A DNA stretch of 64,000 nt. Origin: Malaciobacter mytili LMG 24559. GTDB lineage: Bacteria > Campylobacterota > Campylobacteria > Campylobacterales > Arcobacteraceae. The notes under the pieces are model-generated. The model was not told the origin of the DNA. It made no database searches and worked only from the letters and a program-made list of their open reading frames with translations. The stretch spans positions 1,798,001 to 1,862,000 of the forward strand of contig NZ_CP031219.1 of NCBI RefSeq assembly GCF_003346775.1. The letters are read 5' to 3'. Numbering within the stretch: the first letter of the stretch is position 1; each line of letters opens with the position of its first letter. Of this stretch, positions 1-8,746 are shown one piece after another. The translations under genes were made by a program, and so were the position numbers.

Positions 1-414
1 AAAAACAATATCATAAAAGAGTTACAAGGTTATAAAAGTATAAAACCAGAACAAAAATATGGACAAAATAGTAGAATTGATATTTTATTAGAAAATGAAA
101 ATGAAAAATGTTATGTTGAAATAAAAAGTGTAAGTTTAAAAATTCAAAAAGATTTAGCTTTTCCTGATGCGGTAACATCAAGGGGAACTAAACATCTAAA
201 TGAACTAATACAGATGGTAAAAGATGGGCATAGAGCTGTAATGTTATATATAATTCAAAGAACTGATAAAGCAGACTTTAGAATTGCAAAGGAAATAGAC
301 CCAAAATATTATGATACTTTTAAAGAAGCAATAAAACAAGGAGTTGAAGTATTAGTTTATCAATCATATATTTCACACAAAGAGATTTATATAAGTAAAA
401 GTATTAATTTTTAG
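1..414 (+). CDS. sfsA: SfsA family protein (sugar fermentation stimulation protein), C-terminal part
   Basis: The reading frame is open from base 1 and ends at 414, so the N-terminus lies outside the window. The visible 137 residues hold the nuclease-like core typical of SfsA: an RIDILLE strand, then YVEIKSVSL, then FPDAVTSRGTKHLNEL and GHRAVMLYIIQR. The D, E and K in these strands are the PD-(D/E)xK-like positions of the family. SfsA was linked to maltose metabolism in E. coli, but its biochemical role is unsettled; DNA binding or nuclease activity is the usual guess. The first in-frame ATG in the window (214) is internal to the conserved domain and is not the true start. Confidence 0.9.
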   Translation, partial: KNNIIKELQGYKSIKPEQKYGQNSRIDILLENENEKCYVEIKSVSLKIQKDLAFPDAVTSRGTKHLNELIQMVKDGHRAVMLYIIQRTDKADFRIAKEIDPKYYDTFKEAIKQGVEVLVYQSYISHKEIYISKSINF

Positions 415-488
415 ATAAGTTATCCTTATAAAATAGTTTTAATTTTACATAAGTTATAATTATGAAAAATTTATAATTAGGATTTATA

Positions 489-671
489 ATGTTTGATAAA
501 ATTAGAAAATTTTGCAGACCATTTAGAATTGTATTAGGTTTAGCGCTTATTGCAATTGGATTTATTTTTGAAAATCCTTGGTTTTATCTTGGAATTATTC
601 CATTGATTGTGGGAGTATTGGATTTTTGTCCTTTATGTACAATAACAAAAAAATGTTCAATAAAAAACTAA
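489..671 (+). CDS. Small DUF2892/YgaP-like inner membrane protein
   Basis: A 60-residue protein with two hydrophobic stretches (about residues 13-28 and 30-45) and a short tail containing CPLC. The pattern RIVLGLALIAIGF followed by GIIPLIVGVLDFCPLC is typical of the DUF2892 domain, the membrane part found alone or fused to rhodanese in YgaP. Its function is unknown; the rhodanese connection suggests sulfur or thiol chemistry, but no rhodanese domain is attached here. An AGGA ribosome site lies 6-9 bases before the ATG. It converges on the sugar dehydrogenase gene, with a shared terminator between them. Confidence 0.8.
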   Translation: MFDKIRKFCRPFRIVLGLALIAIGFIFENPWFYLGIIPLIVGVLDFCPLCTITKKCSIKN

Positions 672-695
672 AGGGTATTTACTCTTTAGTTTTTT
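662..695. terminator. Bidirectional terminator between convergent genes
   Basis: AAAAAACTAAAG pairs with CTTTAGTTTTTT around a 10-base loop. The A and T runs on both flanks make it work as an intrinsic terminator on either strand. It overlaps the stop of the DUF2892 gene and the stop of the sugar dehydrogenase gene. Confidence 0.75.
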
Positions 696-1768
696 AAAGA
701 TAAAACTTTATAAATATTTCCATTATCCGTAGAAAAATATAAATCACCCTTACTATTTTGAACTAGGCTTCTAATCCTTTCTTTTAACTCTTTAAATACT
801 CTTTTTTCTTCAATAATTTTAAAATCATTATCTATTTTTATAAGATTTAGATGAGTCATTATTAAGGCACTTGAAAAAAGGTATCCTTCAAACTCTTTAA
901 ATTTTTTACCATTATATACAAGTAAAGAACTAGGTGCAATAGAAGGAGTAAAAACTACTATTGGTTCTGCAACTCCTTCTTTTGAATTCCCCTCTCCTAC
1001 TTGTATAGGTGCCCAATACTCTTTTCCATAAGATACAATTGGCCAGCCGTAATTACTTGCTTTTTTTATAATATTTATCTCATCTCCACCTTTTGGACCA
1101 TGTTCATTTGAAAAAAGAACTTCTCTTTTTTTATCATAAAAAAGTCCTTGGGGATTTCTATGTCCATAACTATAAATCTCTGCTAGTGCATTTTTATTTT
1201 TAATAAATGGATTTGATAAAGGAATTGTTCCATCAAGATTTAATCTTAAAATTTTTCCAGAATGTGTTCTTAGATTTTGTGAATTATTTCTAATTCCCCT
1301 ATCTCCAATGGAAAAATAAAGATAATTTTTATTATCAAAAGCTATTCTACTTCCAAAATGCCTAGTAGTAGAAGAATAAGAGTTTGTAACTAAAATATCT
1401 TTTAATTCCTGCAAACTATCATTTTCAAAAGTAGCTTTTGCCAATGTTGTAAGTCCAATATCTTTCTCATTTTTTACATAAGTAAAAAAAACTGTTTTAT
1501 CTTTTTTAAAATTTGGAGAAACCTTTATATCCAAAAGTCCACCTTGTCCTTTTGTATATAAATTATTTAGTTGTTTTATAACTTTTAATTTTTTTGTATT
1601 TAAATCTAAAAGTGCAATTTGCCCACTTTTAAAACTTAAAATTAATTTTTTATCATCTAAAAAATCCATACCCCAAACAATTGATTTTGTATTAAGAACT
1701 TTTTCAACATTTGAAGCATTTAAAATAGTAAAAAAAATAAAACAGCCTATAAAAACTAATTTTTTCAT
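686..1768 (-). CDS. PQQ-dependent sugar dehydrogenase family protein (YliI/Asd-like), periplasmic
   Basis: 360 residues with a signal peptide (MKK followed by a hydrophobic stretch to about residue 18). It is a six-bladed beta-propeller of the glucose/sorbosone dehydrogenase family. Recognisable signatures are FGSRIAFD, IGDRG and NLRTHSGKILRLNLDG (about residues 140-180), YGHRNPQGL (about 203) and NEHGPKGGDEIN (about 222), which together form the PQQ and calcium site region. The family oxidises aldoses with pyrroloquinoline quinone and passes electrons to the respiratory chain. No PQQ synthesis gene is in view, so cofactor supply is unknown. The length matches soluble aldose sugar dehydrogenases. 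The gene stands alone. The upstream ribosome site is weak, but the signal peptide supports this start. Confidence 0.85.
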   Translation of the reverse strand: MKKLVFIGCFIFFTILNASNVEKVLNTKSIVWGMDFLDDKKLILSFKSGQIALLDLNTKKLKVIKQLNNLYTKGQGGLLDIKVSPNFKKDKTVFFTYVKNEKDIGLTTLAKATFENDSLQELKDILVTNSYSSTTRHFGSRIAFDNKNYLYFSIGDRGIRNNSQNLRTHSGKILRLNLDGTIPLSNPFIKNKNALAEIYSYGHRNPQGLFYDKKREVLFSNEHGPKGGDEINIIKKASNYGWPIVSYGKEYWAPIQVGEGNSKEGVAEPIVVFTPSIAPSSLLVYNGKKFKEFEGYLFSSALIMTHLNLIKIDNDFKIIEEKRVFKELKERIRSLVQNSKGDLYFSTDNGNIYKVLSLKN

Positions 1769-1876
1769 CTTGTTACTTTACATTTTCTTTTTTTATTTTA
1801 CAATTAAGTTATAAAAAATAGTTTAACAGTAATAAAATAAAATTTATATAAACATTTAGGATTAATTATAAATATT

Positions 1877-4342
1877 CTAACTTTTAAACATCTGTTTTTT
1901 TGTAAATTTTGTAGCTATTGCTTCGTAAGGATTATCTGGCCAATAATGTTTGGGATACTTTCCTTTTAGCTCTTTTTTTACTTCTTCATAAGAGTTTTTC
2001 CAAAAACTATTTAAATCATAAGTAAGTTGAATAGGTCTAAAAGCTGGAGATAAAAGCTCTATTTGCAAATCAACTTTTCCATTAAGTAGTTTTATGCACT
2101 CAAAAGTTCCAAAAAGTTCTTGTATTTTTACTGAAAGTTTTGGCTTTTCTTTTATAGAGTAATCAATTGGTATTTTAAAGCCATTTGAAGTTATAAAAAA
2201 AGCAGGTGCTAAATCATCTAATTTTTTTTGTTGTTCCCAAGTTAGAGTATTTAATAAAATATTATAAAGTTCAAACTTTTTAAAATCCTCTATATTTTTC
2301 ATCTCTTGCATATAAATACCAAGCCAACTCTCAAGACTATTTAAAAGCTTTTCTTCTTCAAAAATATCAAAACCTAAACTATTATCATAAAAATTTATAA
2401 ATTGAGCTCTTTGTTTTAAAGTAATAGCTTTTTTATCCCAATTTAAAAGCTCTAATCCCTCTTGTCTTAAAACTTCTAAATATAAATCTTGAAGATTTTC
2501 ATTCTTATTTATTTGTGTTGGTTTTATACTAAGTTCTAAATTTAAAAACTCTTTTTTTATCCTTGCTAAAATCTTTTTATTTTCCTTATCATAAGAGATA
2601 ACTCTATTTTCTTTAATATAAGAAGAAAAGTAAGTTTCTATTTGCTTATACTCTATTTTTATAGCTTCATTTATAAAAGAGTCTTGTTCTTTTGCACTAA
2701 GCTTTAATACAATCAAATACTCTTCATTAAACAAATAACTTTGTTTATTTAAAATAGCACCTTTATTATTGCTTAATTTATATTTTGTATTATCTTTTGC
2801 TCTTTGTTTTGCTAATCTATCAGGATAAGCAAATAAAGCTAAAACCCCTAAAAAATCATATGTAAACTTCTGTTTTTCTACTTTTTGAACTCTTTTTAGT
2901 TTTTCAAAATAAAACTGTGCTTCTTTTAAAAGCTCTTTTTCAAAACTACTTAACAAGCTTTTTTCATACAAAGTAATAAAACTACTTAAAATATCACTAT
3001 TTAAGCTATTTGCACTTAATAAAGCTACTAAAAGGCAAGCTTCATAAGCAAAACCTAATTTATTTGCCTTTAATATCATATAAGCAAATCTTGGATGAAT
3101 TCCTAAACTAATAGCTTTTTTCCCAAAATCTGTAATTTTAAAATTATTATCTATCATATTTAGTTCAACTAAAAGTTCTTTAGCATCTTCAATTAAATGT
3201 AAGCTTGGAGTATCAAGCCATCTTAAATCAGAAAAATCATCAACTCCCCAAGTGGCTAACTCTAAAATAACTTGAGTTAAATCTGCTCTTAAAATCTCAG
3301 GCTTTGTACTTTCTTGTAAGATTTTTTTATTATGCCACAGTCTATAACAAACTGCATTTTCTAATCGTCCAGCTCTTCCTGCTCTTTGAATTGCAGCTTG
3401 TTTTGAAATAAATACTACTTCTAAGTGATTTAAACCTGTATTACTATTATAAAAAGAAAGCTTTTCTAATCCAGTATCAATTACTACGGTAACTCCTTGT
3501 ATAGTTAAGGAAGTTTGAGCCACATTTGTAGCTAAAATAACTTTTCTTTTATTTTGTTTTTCTATTGCTAAATCTTGTTTTTGTTTGCTTAGATTTGAAT
3601 ATAAAGGTAAAACTAAAACCTCATCATTTAAAGATAAACTATTTAAAATTTCATTAATCTCTTTTACTCCAGCTAAAAAAACTAAAATATCACCTTTATT
3701 TTCAACTAAAGCTTTTTTAATTGTTTTTATAACTAAACTATTAAAAGTTGCAATATCTACTTTAATATTATCTTCTAAATAGAGATTTTTTACCTCAAAA
3801 CTTCTACCTTTAGAAGTAATTATAGGTGCATTATTTAAAAAAGAAGAAAGCTCTAAGCTATTTAAAGTAGCTGACATAATAAGTAGTTTTAAATCTGCTC
3901 TTAAAAACTCTTGCACTTGCAAAGAAAAAGCTAATGCCAAATCACTATTTATATTTCTTTCATGAAACTCATCAAAGATAATTAAAGCAATTTCCTCTAA
4001 AGCTTGGTCTTGTTGAATCATTCTAATTAAAACTGCTTCTGTTACAACTAAAATCTTTGTTTTTTTAGAATACATACTATCTAGTTTTACTTTATAACCA
4101 ACAGTTTCTCCAACTTCTTCATTTAGCCCTTTTGCTAATTGTTTTGCAACAACTCTTGCAGCAACTCTTCTTGGTTCTAAAAGAATAATTTTTTTATCTT
4201 TTATATAACTTTCATTTAAAAGTTCTAAAGGTACTACTGTACTTTTCCCTGCACCTGTTGCAGCTTCTAATATAGCAATATTATTATTTTGTAATTTTAG
4301 TTTTAAATCTTGTATAACTTCATATATTGGTAACTTATTCAT
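1877..4342 (-). CDS. hrpB: ATP-dependent helicase HrpB (DEAH-box type)
   Basis: 821 residues, the usual length of HrpB. Walker A is ATGAGKST near residue 30. The Walker B box is DEFH (about 124) in place of DEAH, and the SAT motif is at about 157. The arginine-finger motif QRAGRAGR is near 323. These are followed by the helicase-associated and OB-type domains and the HrpB-specific C-terminal region ending near RPIQLTYDL and KYPKHYWPDNPYEA. HrpB is an RNA-helicase-like protein of unclear duty. The gene is monocistronic and divergent from ppiC. DEFH is a familiar variant in this family and does not imply inactivity. Confidence 0.93.
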   Translation of the reverse strand: MNKLPIYEVIQDLKLKLQNNNIAILEAATGAGKSTVVPLELLNESYIKDKKIILLEPRRVAARVVAKQLAKGLNEEVGETVGYKVKLDSMYSKKTKILVVTEAVLIRMIQQDQALEEIALIIFDEFHERNINSDLALAFSLQVQEFLRADLKLLIMSATLNSLELSSFLNNAPIITSKGRSFEVKNLYLEDNIKVDIATFNSLVIKTIKKALVENKGDILVFLAGVKEINEILNSLSLNDEVLVLPLYSNLSKQKQDLAIEKQNKRKVILATNVAQTSLTIQGVTVVIDTGLEKLSFYNSNTGLNHLEVVFISKQAAIQRAGRAGRLENAVCYRLWHNKKILQESTKPEILRADLTQVILELATWGVDDFSDLRWLDTPSLHLIEDAKELLVELNMIDNNFKITDFGKKAISLGIHPRFAYMILKANKLGFAYEACLLVALLSANSLNSDILSSFITLYEKSLLSSFEKELLKEAQFYFEKLKRVQKVEKQKFTYDFLGVLALFAYPDRLAKQRAKDNTKYKLSNNKGAILNKQSYLFNEEYLIVLKLSAKEQDSFINEAIKIEYKQIETYFSSYIKENRVISYDKENKKILARIKKEFLNLELSIKPTQINKNENLQDLYLEVLRQEGLELLNWDKKAITLKQRAQFINFYDNSLGFDIFEEEKLLNSLESWLGIYMQEMKNIEDFKKFELYNILLNTLTWEQQKKLDDLAPAFFITSNGFKIPIDYSIKEKPKLSVKIQELFGTFECIKLLNGKVDLQIELLSPAFRPIQLTYDLNSFWKNSYEEVKKELKGKYPKHYWPDNPYEAIATKFTKKQMFKS

Positions 4343-4429
4343 TGGTGTAATTATACTTTAAAAAACTTCACGATTAATTTATCTATATTTTTTATTTAGC
4401 TAATATTTCATTTTAATAAAAGGAGTAAT

Positions 4430-4711
4430 ATGGCTCAAGCAACTGCAAGACATATTTTAGTAAATACAGAAAAACTGGCAAGAAAGATAAAAAAAGAGAT
4501 AAATAATAAAGAAATATCTTTTGAAAAAGCAGCAAAAAAGTTTTCTAAATGTCCTTCTGGAAAAAGAGGTGGAGAATTAGGAATGTTTAAAAAAGGTGAT
4601 ATGGTAAAAGAGTTTGATGAAATAGTATTCTCAAAACAGTTAAATATAATCCACGGACCAATTAAAACTCAATTTGGATTTCACCTAATAGAAATAACAG
4701 GAAGAATCTAA
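4430..4711 (+). CDS. ppiC: Parvulin-type peptidyl-prolyl cis-trans isomerase (PpiC-like)
   Basis: 93 residues consisting of only the parvulin domain: ARHILVNTE at the N-terminus, FSKCPSGKRGGELGMFKKGDMVKEFDE in the middle and GPIKTQFGFHLIEI at the end. It has no signal peptide, so it is a cytoplasmic stand-alone isomerase like E. coli PpiC (Par10). It accelerates proline cis-trans isomerisation in folding proteins. Ribosome site AAGGAG lies 6 bases before the ATG. It is transcribed away from hrpB and ends in a hairpin at 4701-4720. Confidence 0.93.
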   Translation: MAQATARHILVNTEKLARKIKKEINNKEISFEKAAKKFSKCPSGKRGGELGMFKKGDMVKEFDEIVFSKQLNIIHGPIKTQFGFHLIEITGRI

Positions 4712-4720
4712 AGATTCTTC
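4701..4720. terminator. Terminator hairpin after ppiC
   Basis: GAAGAATCT pairs perfectly with AGATTCTTC over a 2-base centre and is followed by a T-rich stretch. It spans the ppiC stop and abuts the stop of the convergent gene, so it may serve both. Confidence 0.6.
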
Positions 4721-5170
4721 TTATTTAAATTTTAAACAATCTTCCTTTTCAACCGAATAGTTAAATAAAGGCCTATGATTTGTATCTGTATAGAAGTATT
4801 TTAAAACCACATTTTTATTTACGATCATATAATTTAATAACTCTGTATAACAAACCATTTTAGAATCTTGTTCAAATAAAGCTACTTTAAACTCTTCTTT
4901 TTTAGTATCCCAAATTTCTTTTAATCTAGGATGTTCTAAATTTAAAGTTTTATAATATTGCACACTCTTACCAAAAGCAATTGATTTTATAACTGTAGTT
5001 ACTGCATCTAAAGTTATTGGTAAAGACTTTGAAGTTTCACTTGCAAGAAGTCTAGAAAACTCTTCAGCACTCATATTTTTTATTTGCTGCATTTGAATTT
5101 CATTATTATTGTTCATTCCCGCATTTAAAATAACTGCAAAAAATAGCAAACTGTAGATTAATTTTTTCAT
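4721..5170 (-). CDS. Hypothetical exported protein
   Basis: 149 residues with a clear signal peptide (MKKLIYSLLFFAVILNAG) and a mature part containing two cysteines, at MVCYTEL and EDCLKFK, that could form a disulfide. No family is recognised. It lies 9 bases downstream of another unknown gene on the same strand, so the two probably form an operon. The mature part is mostly predicted helix (KNMSAEEFSRLLASE) followed by a charged region. Function unknown. Confidence 0.7.
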   Translation of the reverse strand: MKKLIYSLLFFAVILNAGMNNNNEIQMQQIKNMSAEEFSRLLASETSKSLPITLDAVTTVIKSIAFGKSVQYYKTLNLEHPRLKEIWDTKKEEFKVALFEQDSKMVCYTELLNYMIVNKNVVLKYFYTDTNHRPLFNYSVEKEDCLKFK

Positions 5171-5179
5171 ATTTTTCCT

Positions 5180-5668
5180 TTATATCATTTTCAAAGCCGA
5201 TTCTTCTAAATCCATAGCTATTTTAGGAGTTATTAGATTTTCCCAATATGCTTTTCTTTCTTCTAATTCTTCTTGAAAATGCAACTGCATTCTTATATCA
5301 AAAAACTCATCATTCATAATTTTTTGTTGATAAACTTCAAATGTCTTTTCTGTTAAATCACTATTTTTTGTCATAAAATCTTTTAAAGAGTGTAGAAAAG
5401 CGTTTAATTTAATATTATCTTCAAATATCTCTTCAAACTCTTTTTCTTCATAAAAAGTATTTATTAGTTTTACAATAATATTTAAAATATTTTCAATATC
5501 AATATCTAATTGTAACTCTTGTAGTTTTAAAGCCATTTCATCTTTATCAAAACAACTATCTTTTACCAAAATACCTAAAGCTATCTGATAGTAAATTTGA
5601 TATTTTGCGATTGATTCAACTAAATTAGTTTTTTTAAATTTTTGTTTTATTAGTTCATTTTTTTTCAT
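5180..5668 (-). CDS. Hypothetical cytoplasmic helical protein
   Basis: 162 residues, rich in E, K, L and I, without signal peptide or membrane segment, and predicted almost fully alpha-helical. No conserved motif is recognised. It precedes the exported unknown protein by 9 bases in the same direction. Codon use matches neighbouring real genes, which supports coding. Function unknown. Confidence 0.65.
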   Translation of the reverse strand: MKKNELIKQKFKKTNLVESIAKYQIYYQIALGILVKDSCFDKDEMALKLQELQLDIDIENILNIIVKLINTFYEEKEFEEIFEDNIKLNAFLHSLKDFMTKNSDLTEKTFEVYQQKIMNDEFFDIRMQLHFQEELEERKAYWENLITPKIAMDLEESALKMI

Positions 5669-5709
5669 AAAGATATTTTATTTAATAAAAGCTTAGTTTA
5701 TCTACCACA

Positions 5710-6561
5710 TTACTGTGGTACATAAACTAATACATCAGAAGATAAACTTTTCATAAGAAAAGATGTTTTAGAACCAAAAAAGAAAGAGTTTGCAGTTTTT
5801 ACACCTCTTGAGCCTAAAACCACTAAATCACTATCTTCTTTATTTGCTAAATCTAATAATACTTCATTAAAAGACCCAGCCTCCTCTACTACTTCTATAT
5901 GGGGAACTTTAACTTTTGTTTTAAAGTTTTCTATTTGTTCTTCTTTATGTTTTTTTGCTTCTTCTAAATATACATTATTATCAGCTTCTATATTATAATA
6001 AGTCAATGCAAAATCACTTATTTTTTTACTTACATGAATTAGTTTAAAATTTGCATCATCAAAAAACTCTTTTGAGAACTCTATACTTTTTTTAGATACT
6101 TTTGATAAATCTGTAAAAGCTAAGACACTTTTATACTCTTCCACATATAGATTTTTTACTATAAGTACAGGTAAGTTACTTTTTTGTGAAATATTATGAG
6201 CATTTGAACCTAATATTTTACTTTTTAAGTTCTCTTTTGAATATGCCCCTATTATTATAAGTATAGCTTTTAAATCTTTTGCCTCTTTTACAATAACTTT
6301 AGCAGGATCACCACTTTTTACAAAAATAGTACAATCAATATTTTGTTTATTTAATTTTTTTACATCTTCTTTTATTTTTTCTTTTGTTTTTTTAATAATT
6401 TCTTTTTTATCTTTTAATTTATCAAACCAAGGAATATCAATACAATGAATAATATTTAAATGCACTTTTTTTGATTTTGCTAGACAAAAAGCTCTTTTTA
6501 AAACCTCATTCGCCATTATAGAAGTATCAATTGCAACAACTATATTTTTTACTTTAGACAT
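5710..6561 (-). CDS. Tandem universal stress protein (UspA type), 283 aa
   Basis: Two Usp domains in one chain. Both carry the nucleotide-binding loop that marks ATP-binding Usp members: the first has GAYSKEN then LGSNAHNIS, the second has GSRGVKTAN then FGSKTSFLM. Each domain starts with a VVAIDTS / VLAFTDLS strand. Such proteins bind ATP or AMP and support survival under stress. An open frame extends 9 codons further upstream, but GGAGGG sits 5 bases before the ATG at 6561 and that start gives the standard Usp N-terminus (MSKVKNIVVAID), so 6561 is preferred. Confidence 0.9.
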   Translation of the reverse strand: MSKVKNIVVAIDTSIMANEVLKRAFCLAKSKKVHLNIIHCIDIPWFDKLKDKKEIIKKTKEKIKEDVKKLNKQNIDCTIFVKSGDPAKVIVKEAKDLKAILIIIGAYSKENLKSKILGSNAHNISQKSNLPVLIVKNLYVEEYKSVLAFTDLSKVSKKSIEFSKEFFDDANFKLIHVSKKISDFALTYYNIEADNNVYLEEAKKHKEEQIENFKTKVKVPHIEVVEEAGSFNEVLLDLANKEDSDLVVLGSRGVKTANSFFFGSKTSFLMKSLSSDVLVYVPQ

Positions 6562-6729
6562 GTTTCCCTCCAAAAAATAATTATACAATTAAACTATATC
6601 ATTTTAGTATAAATAGATTTTTAACAAGAAATAATTTTTATCAATAAAACTAATACTTTTGCTTTTTGTTGATTAATATCAATGAAATAAAATTTCTTTT
6701 TAAATATATTTACAAAAAAAGGAGTTATT

Positions 6730-7149
6730 ATTACTTTTTCAATTATTCATCTTATTCATTTTTTTGCAGTATTTATTTATGGTGGTTTTTTATTTGTTGA
6801 TAATCTATTTTTATCAAAGATTTCTCAAACTTTAAGTAAAGAAGAGAGTATAAAAGCAAGAGAAGCAATTATGTTTCATGTGAGAAAAGTAGTACCTTGG
6901 GCACTTATTGTTGCTGTTATTACAGGAATATATCTAATAATACAAGTTTTTGGACCTATTAAAGAAGAAGGCTTATCAAACTTTCAAATACTTCTTAGTA
7001 TAAAGGCTTTTTTAGGCTTATGGCTAGGAATTAGAGGTTTTAATCAAAAGATTTTTAAAATAAATCCTTTTTTATTTAAAGGTCATATTTTTCCATTCGT
7101 TTGTGTTATTATCATTATTTTTATTTCACAAATTATGTATATTATATAA
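6730..7149 (+). CDS. Small CopD/DUF2269-like integral membrane protein with apparent ATT start
   Basis: The first ATG in this frame (6871) would start inside a conserved-looking membrane protein. The frame is open back to the stop at 6688-6690 and encodes FSIIHLIHFFAVFIYGGFLF directly after an AAAAGGAG ribosome site (about 6717-6724). No ATG, GTG or TTG exists there, only ATT codons at 6727 and 6730, ideally spaced from the ribosome site. The full protein is about 139 residues with four hydrophobic segments. The first His-containing helix and the HVRKVVPWALIVAVITGIYL segment resemble small CopD-like or DUF2269 membrane proteins, possibly haem-binding. Initiation at ATT is inferred; a sequencing error is the alternative. 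Confidence 0.7.
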   Translation: MTFSIIHLIHFFAVFIYGGFLFVDNLFLSKISQTLSKEESIKAREAIMFHVRKVVPWALIVAVITGIYLIIQVFGPIKEEGLSNFQILLSIKAFLGLWLGIRGFNQKIFKINPFLFKGHIFPFVCVIIIIFISQIMYII

Positions 7150-7170
7150 AAAAGAGAAACCTCTTTTTTA
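7147..7170. terminator. Bidirectional terminator
   Basis: TAAAAAAGAG pairs with CTCTTTTTTA around AAAC, with A and T runs on both sides. It sits between two convergent genes and overlaps both stops. Confidence 0.75.
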
Positions 7171-7578
7171 TATTTTGCATTTTTTATAAGCTTGAAGTTT
7201 AAAAAGATTGTCTTTTTGTTTATAAACCTCATCTATTTTTGATTTTTCATCAGTATGGTTATCAATTGCAAACCATAAAGGTGGAAAGAGTACAGTAGAG
7301 ATATAACCAATTGTTTGATCTTTTACTCTAGTAGATTTTATTTTAGAAATATTTGTTTCATTAATCTTATCTAATTGTTCTAACTGTACTTTTATCTCTT
7401 GACAATCTAATTGTAAAAGTTTAGAAGTAAAATCATCTTTTGATAATTTATTTTTACTATCTACTGAACTATAATCTTTTGGTAAAGAAGGAGCATTTTT
7501 TGCACATCCAGATAATAAAAGTATTATTATAAGTAAGCCTACTTTACTTAATAAATTTAATTGCTCTACCTTTTGCAT
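7168..7578 (-). CDS. Hypothetical lipoprotein
   Basis: 136 residues. The N-terminus carries a type II signal peptide whose lipobox is LLLSGC (Cys about residue 25), so the mature protein is lipid-anchored. The rest is charged and helical, with QLDCQEIKVQLEQLDK and a short hydrophobic patch (IGYISTVLFPPLWFAI) that may insert in a membrane. The start overlaps the 3' end of the upstream lipoprotein gene by 35 bases, which implies coupled translation. No family recognised. Confidence 0.75.
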   Translation of the reverse strand: MQKVEQLNLLSKVGLLIIILLLSGCAKNAPSLPKDYSSVDSKNKLSKDDFTSKLLQLDCQEIKVQLEQLDKINETNISKIKSTRVKDQTIGYISTVLFPPLWFAIDNHTDEKSKIDEVYKQKDNLFKLQAYKKCKI

Positions 7579-7927
7579 TTAAGCTTCCCCAACTAAATAA
7601 AGATACTCCAACTGTACCATATCTTACAAATATTACCGCATCAGCACCAATTTTTGCAGCCTCTTCTTTTAATTTCTTATTTGCATCTTCTTGTGTAGGG
7701 TCTTTATGAAATAGTGTAGTTTTATTTACATCTACACTTAACTCAGCTAAAACATTATATTGTTTATCTGTGATATCCCCTTGTGTTAAAACGATGCTTT
7801 CTTGATTTGTTGCTTCTTTAACCTCTATATTTTTATTTAGTTGAACATTTGAACTTGACCAAGTTGAACAACCAGTAAATAAAAATAAAGCTAATACAAC
7901 TCCAGCAAATAACTTAACTGTTTTCAT
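7544..7927 (-). CDS. Hypothetical lipoprotein (possible DUF4156/YajI-like fold)
   Basis: 127 residues with a type II signal peptide and lipobox LFTGC (Cys about 20). The mature part has NVLAELSVDVNKTTLFHKDPTQEDANKKLKEE (given here in outline only) and AAKIGADAVIFVRYGTVG. That pattern, an alpha-beta unit ending in GADAVI, recurs in small envelope lipoproteins that sense or bind in the periplasm. The exact family is not certain. It is the first gene of a two-lipoprotein operon. Confidence 0.75.
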   Translation of the reverse strand: MKTVKLFAGVVLALFLFTGCSTWSSSNVQLNKNIEVKEATNQESIVLTQGDITDKQYNVLAELSVDVNKTTLFHKDPTQEDANKKLKEEAAKIGADAVIFVRYGTVGVSLFSWGSLNAKGRAIKFIK

Positions 7928-8040
7928 AGAATCTCCTAATAATAATTTTATTAATTATTAAATAATACAATAATTATCTAAAAATTTAATTAAGGATTAT
8001 ATAATTTAGATATTTAATTTTGACTTTTATTTGACCTTTT

Positions 8041-8745
8041 TTAATTTTCTAACCACATTTTTATATATTTGCTTAAAAGTTCTGGCTCTTCTAAAGGAAT
8101 ATTATGACTATATCCTTCTCTATTAAATAGCTTTATATGAGGATGTTTTAATTCTTCTAATTTTTTAATTGAAGCATGATTTAATAACCTATCTTTTGTA
8201 CTATAATAGTAGTAAATAGGAAATTCTAACTCTTTTAGTTCTTCATGCAAATCTTTTCTATAAAATGTACTTTTAAGTTGATATACATAGTTTTCTTCCC
8301 CTAAAGAGGTAAACATATCCACAATAGTATCAACTAGCTGTGTATCATTTTGATTTTTTTCTTCAAGTAAAGAAATAGCCTTTTCATAAGGTAAAGAAAA
8401 AAAACCTTTCTTTTCTATCTCTTTTAGTTTTATTTCTCTTCTTACTATTTCAATAGGATGACTTGCACTAGGACTTCCAGCTAAATTAAAAACTCTTTTT
8501 ATTCTATGGGGATTTTTAATTGCATAATAAGTAGCAATATAACTTCCTAAAGAAAATCCTAAAAGATTTACTTTTTCTTCTTTAAAATATTTTTCAATAA
8601 TAAGGTTTATCTCTTCAAAATCATAGCTTTTAGGAAGTGGTATATGGATTAATTCATAACTATCTTCTAAATAAGGTTTTAATCTTTCCCATAATCTTTC
8701 ATCTGTCATAAGTCCAGGTAGTAAATAAATCTTTTCTTTTTTCAT
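8041..8745 (-). CDS. Alpha/beta hydrolase
   Basis: 234 residues. The nucleophile elbow GFSLG (Ser about residue 66) sits after VNLL, an acid candidate is D in YSTKDRLL (about 184), and the catalytic His is in GYSHNIP (about 213). This is a complete Ser-Asp-His triad. It lacks a signal peptide. The substrate cannot be told; small esterases and MhpC-like hydrolases share these features. The gene follows the phzF-like gene by one base, in one operon with the DUF6172 gene. Confidence 0.85.
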   Translation of the reverse strand: MKKEKIYLLPGLMTDERLWERLKPYLEDSYELIHIPLPKSYDFEEINLIIEKYFKEEKVNLLGFSLGSYIATYYAIKNPHRIKRVFNLAGSPSASHPIEIVRREIKLKEIEKKGFFSLPYEKAISLLEEKNQNDTQLVDTIVDMFTSLGEENYVYQLKSTFYRKDLHEELKELEFPIYYYYSTKDRLLNHASIKKLEELKHPHIKLFNREGYSHNIPLEEPELLSKYIKMWLEN

Positions 8746-8746
8746 T

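Noticed and set aside
5710-6588. Longer start of the universal stress protein (292 aa)
   Set aside because: GGAGGG precedes the internal ATG at 6561 and the extra nine residues do not fit the Usp fold.
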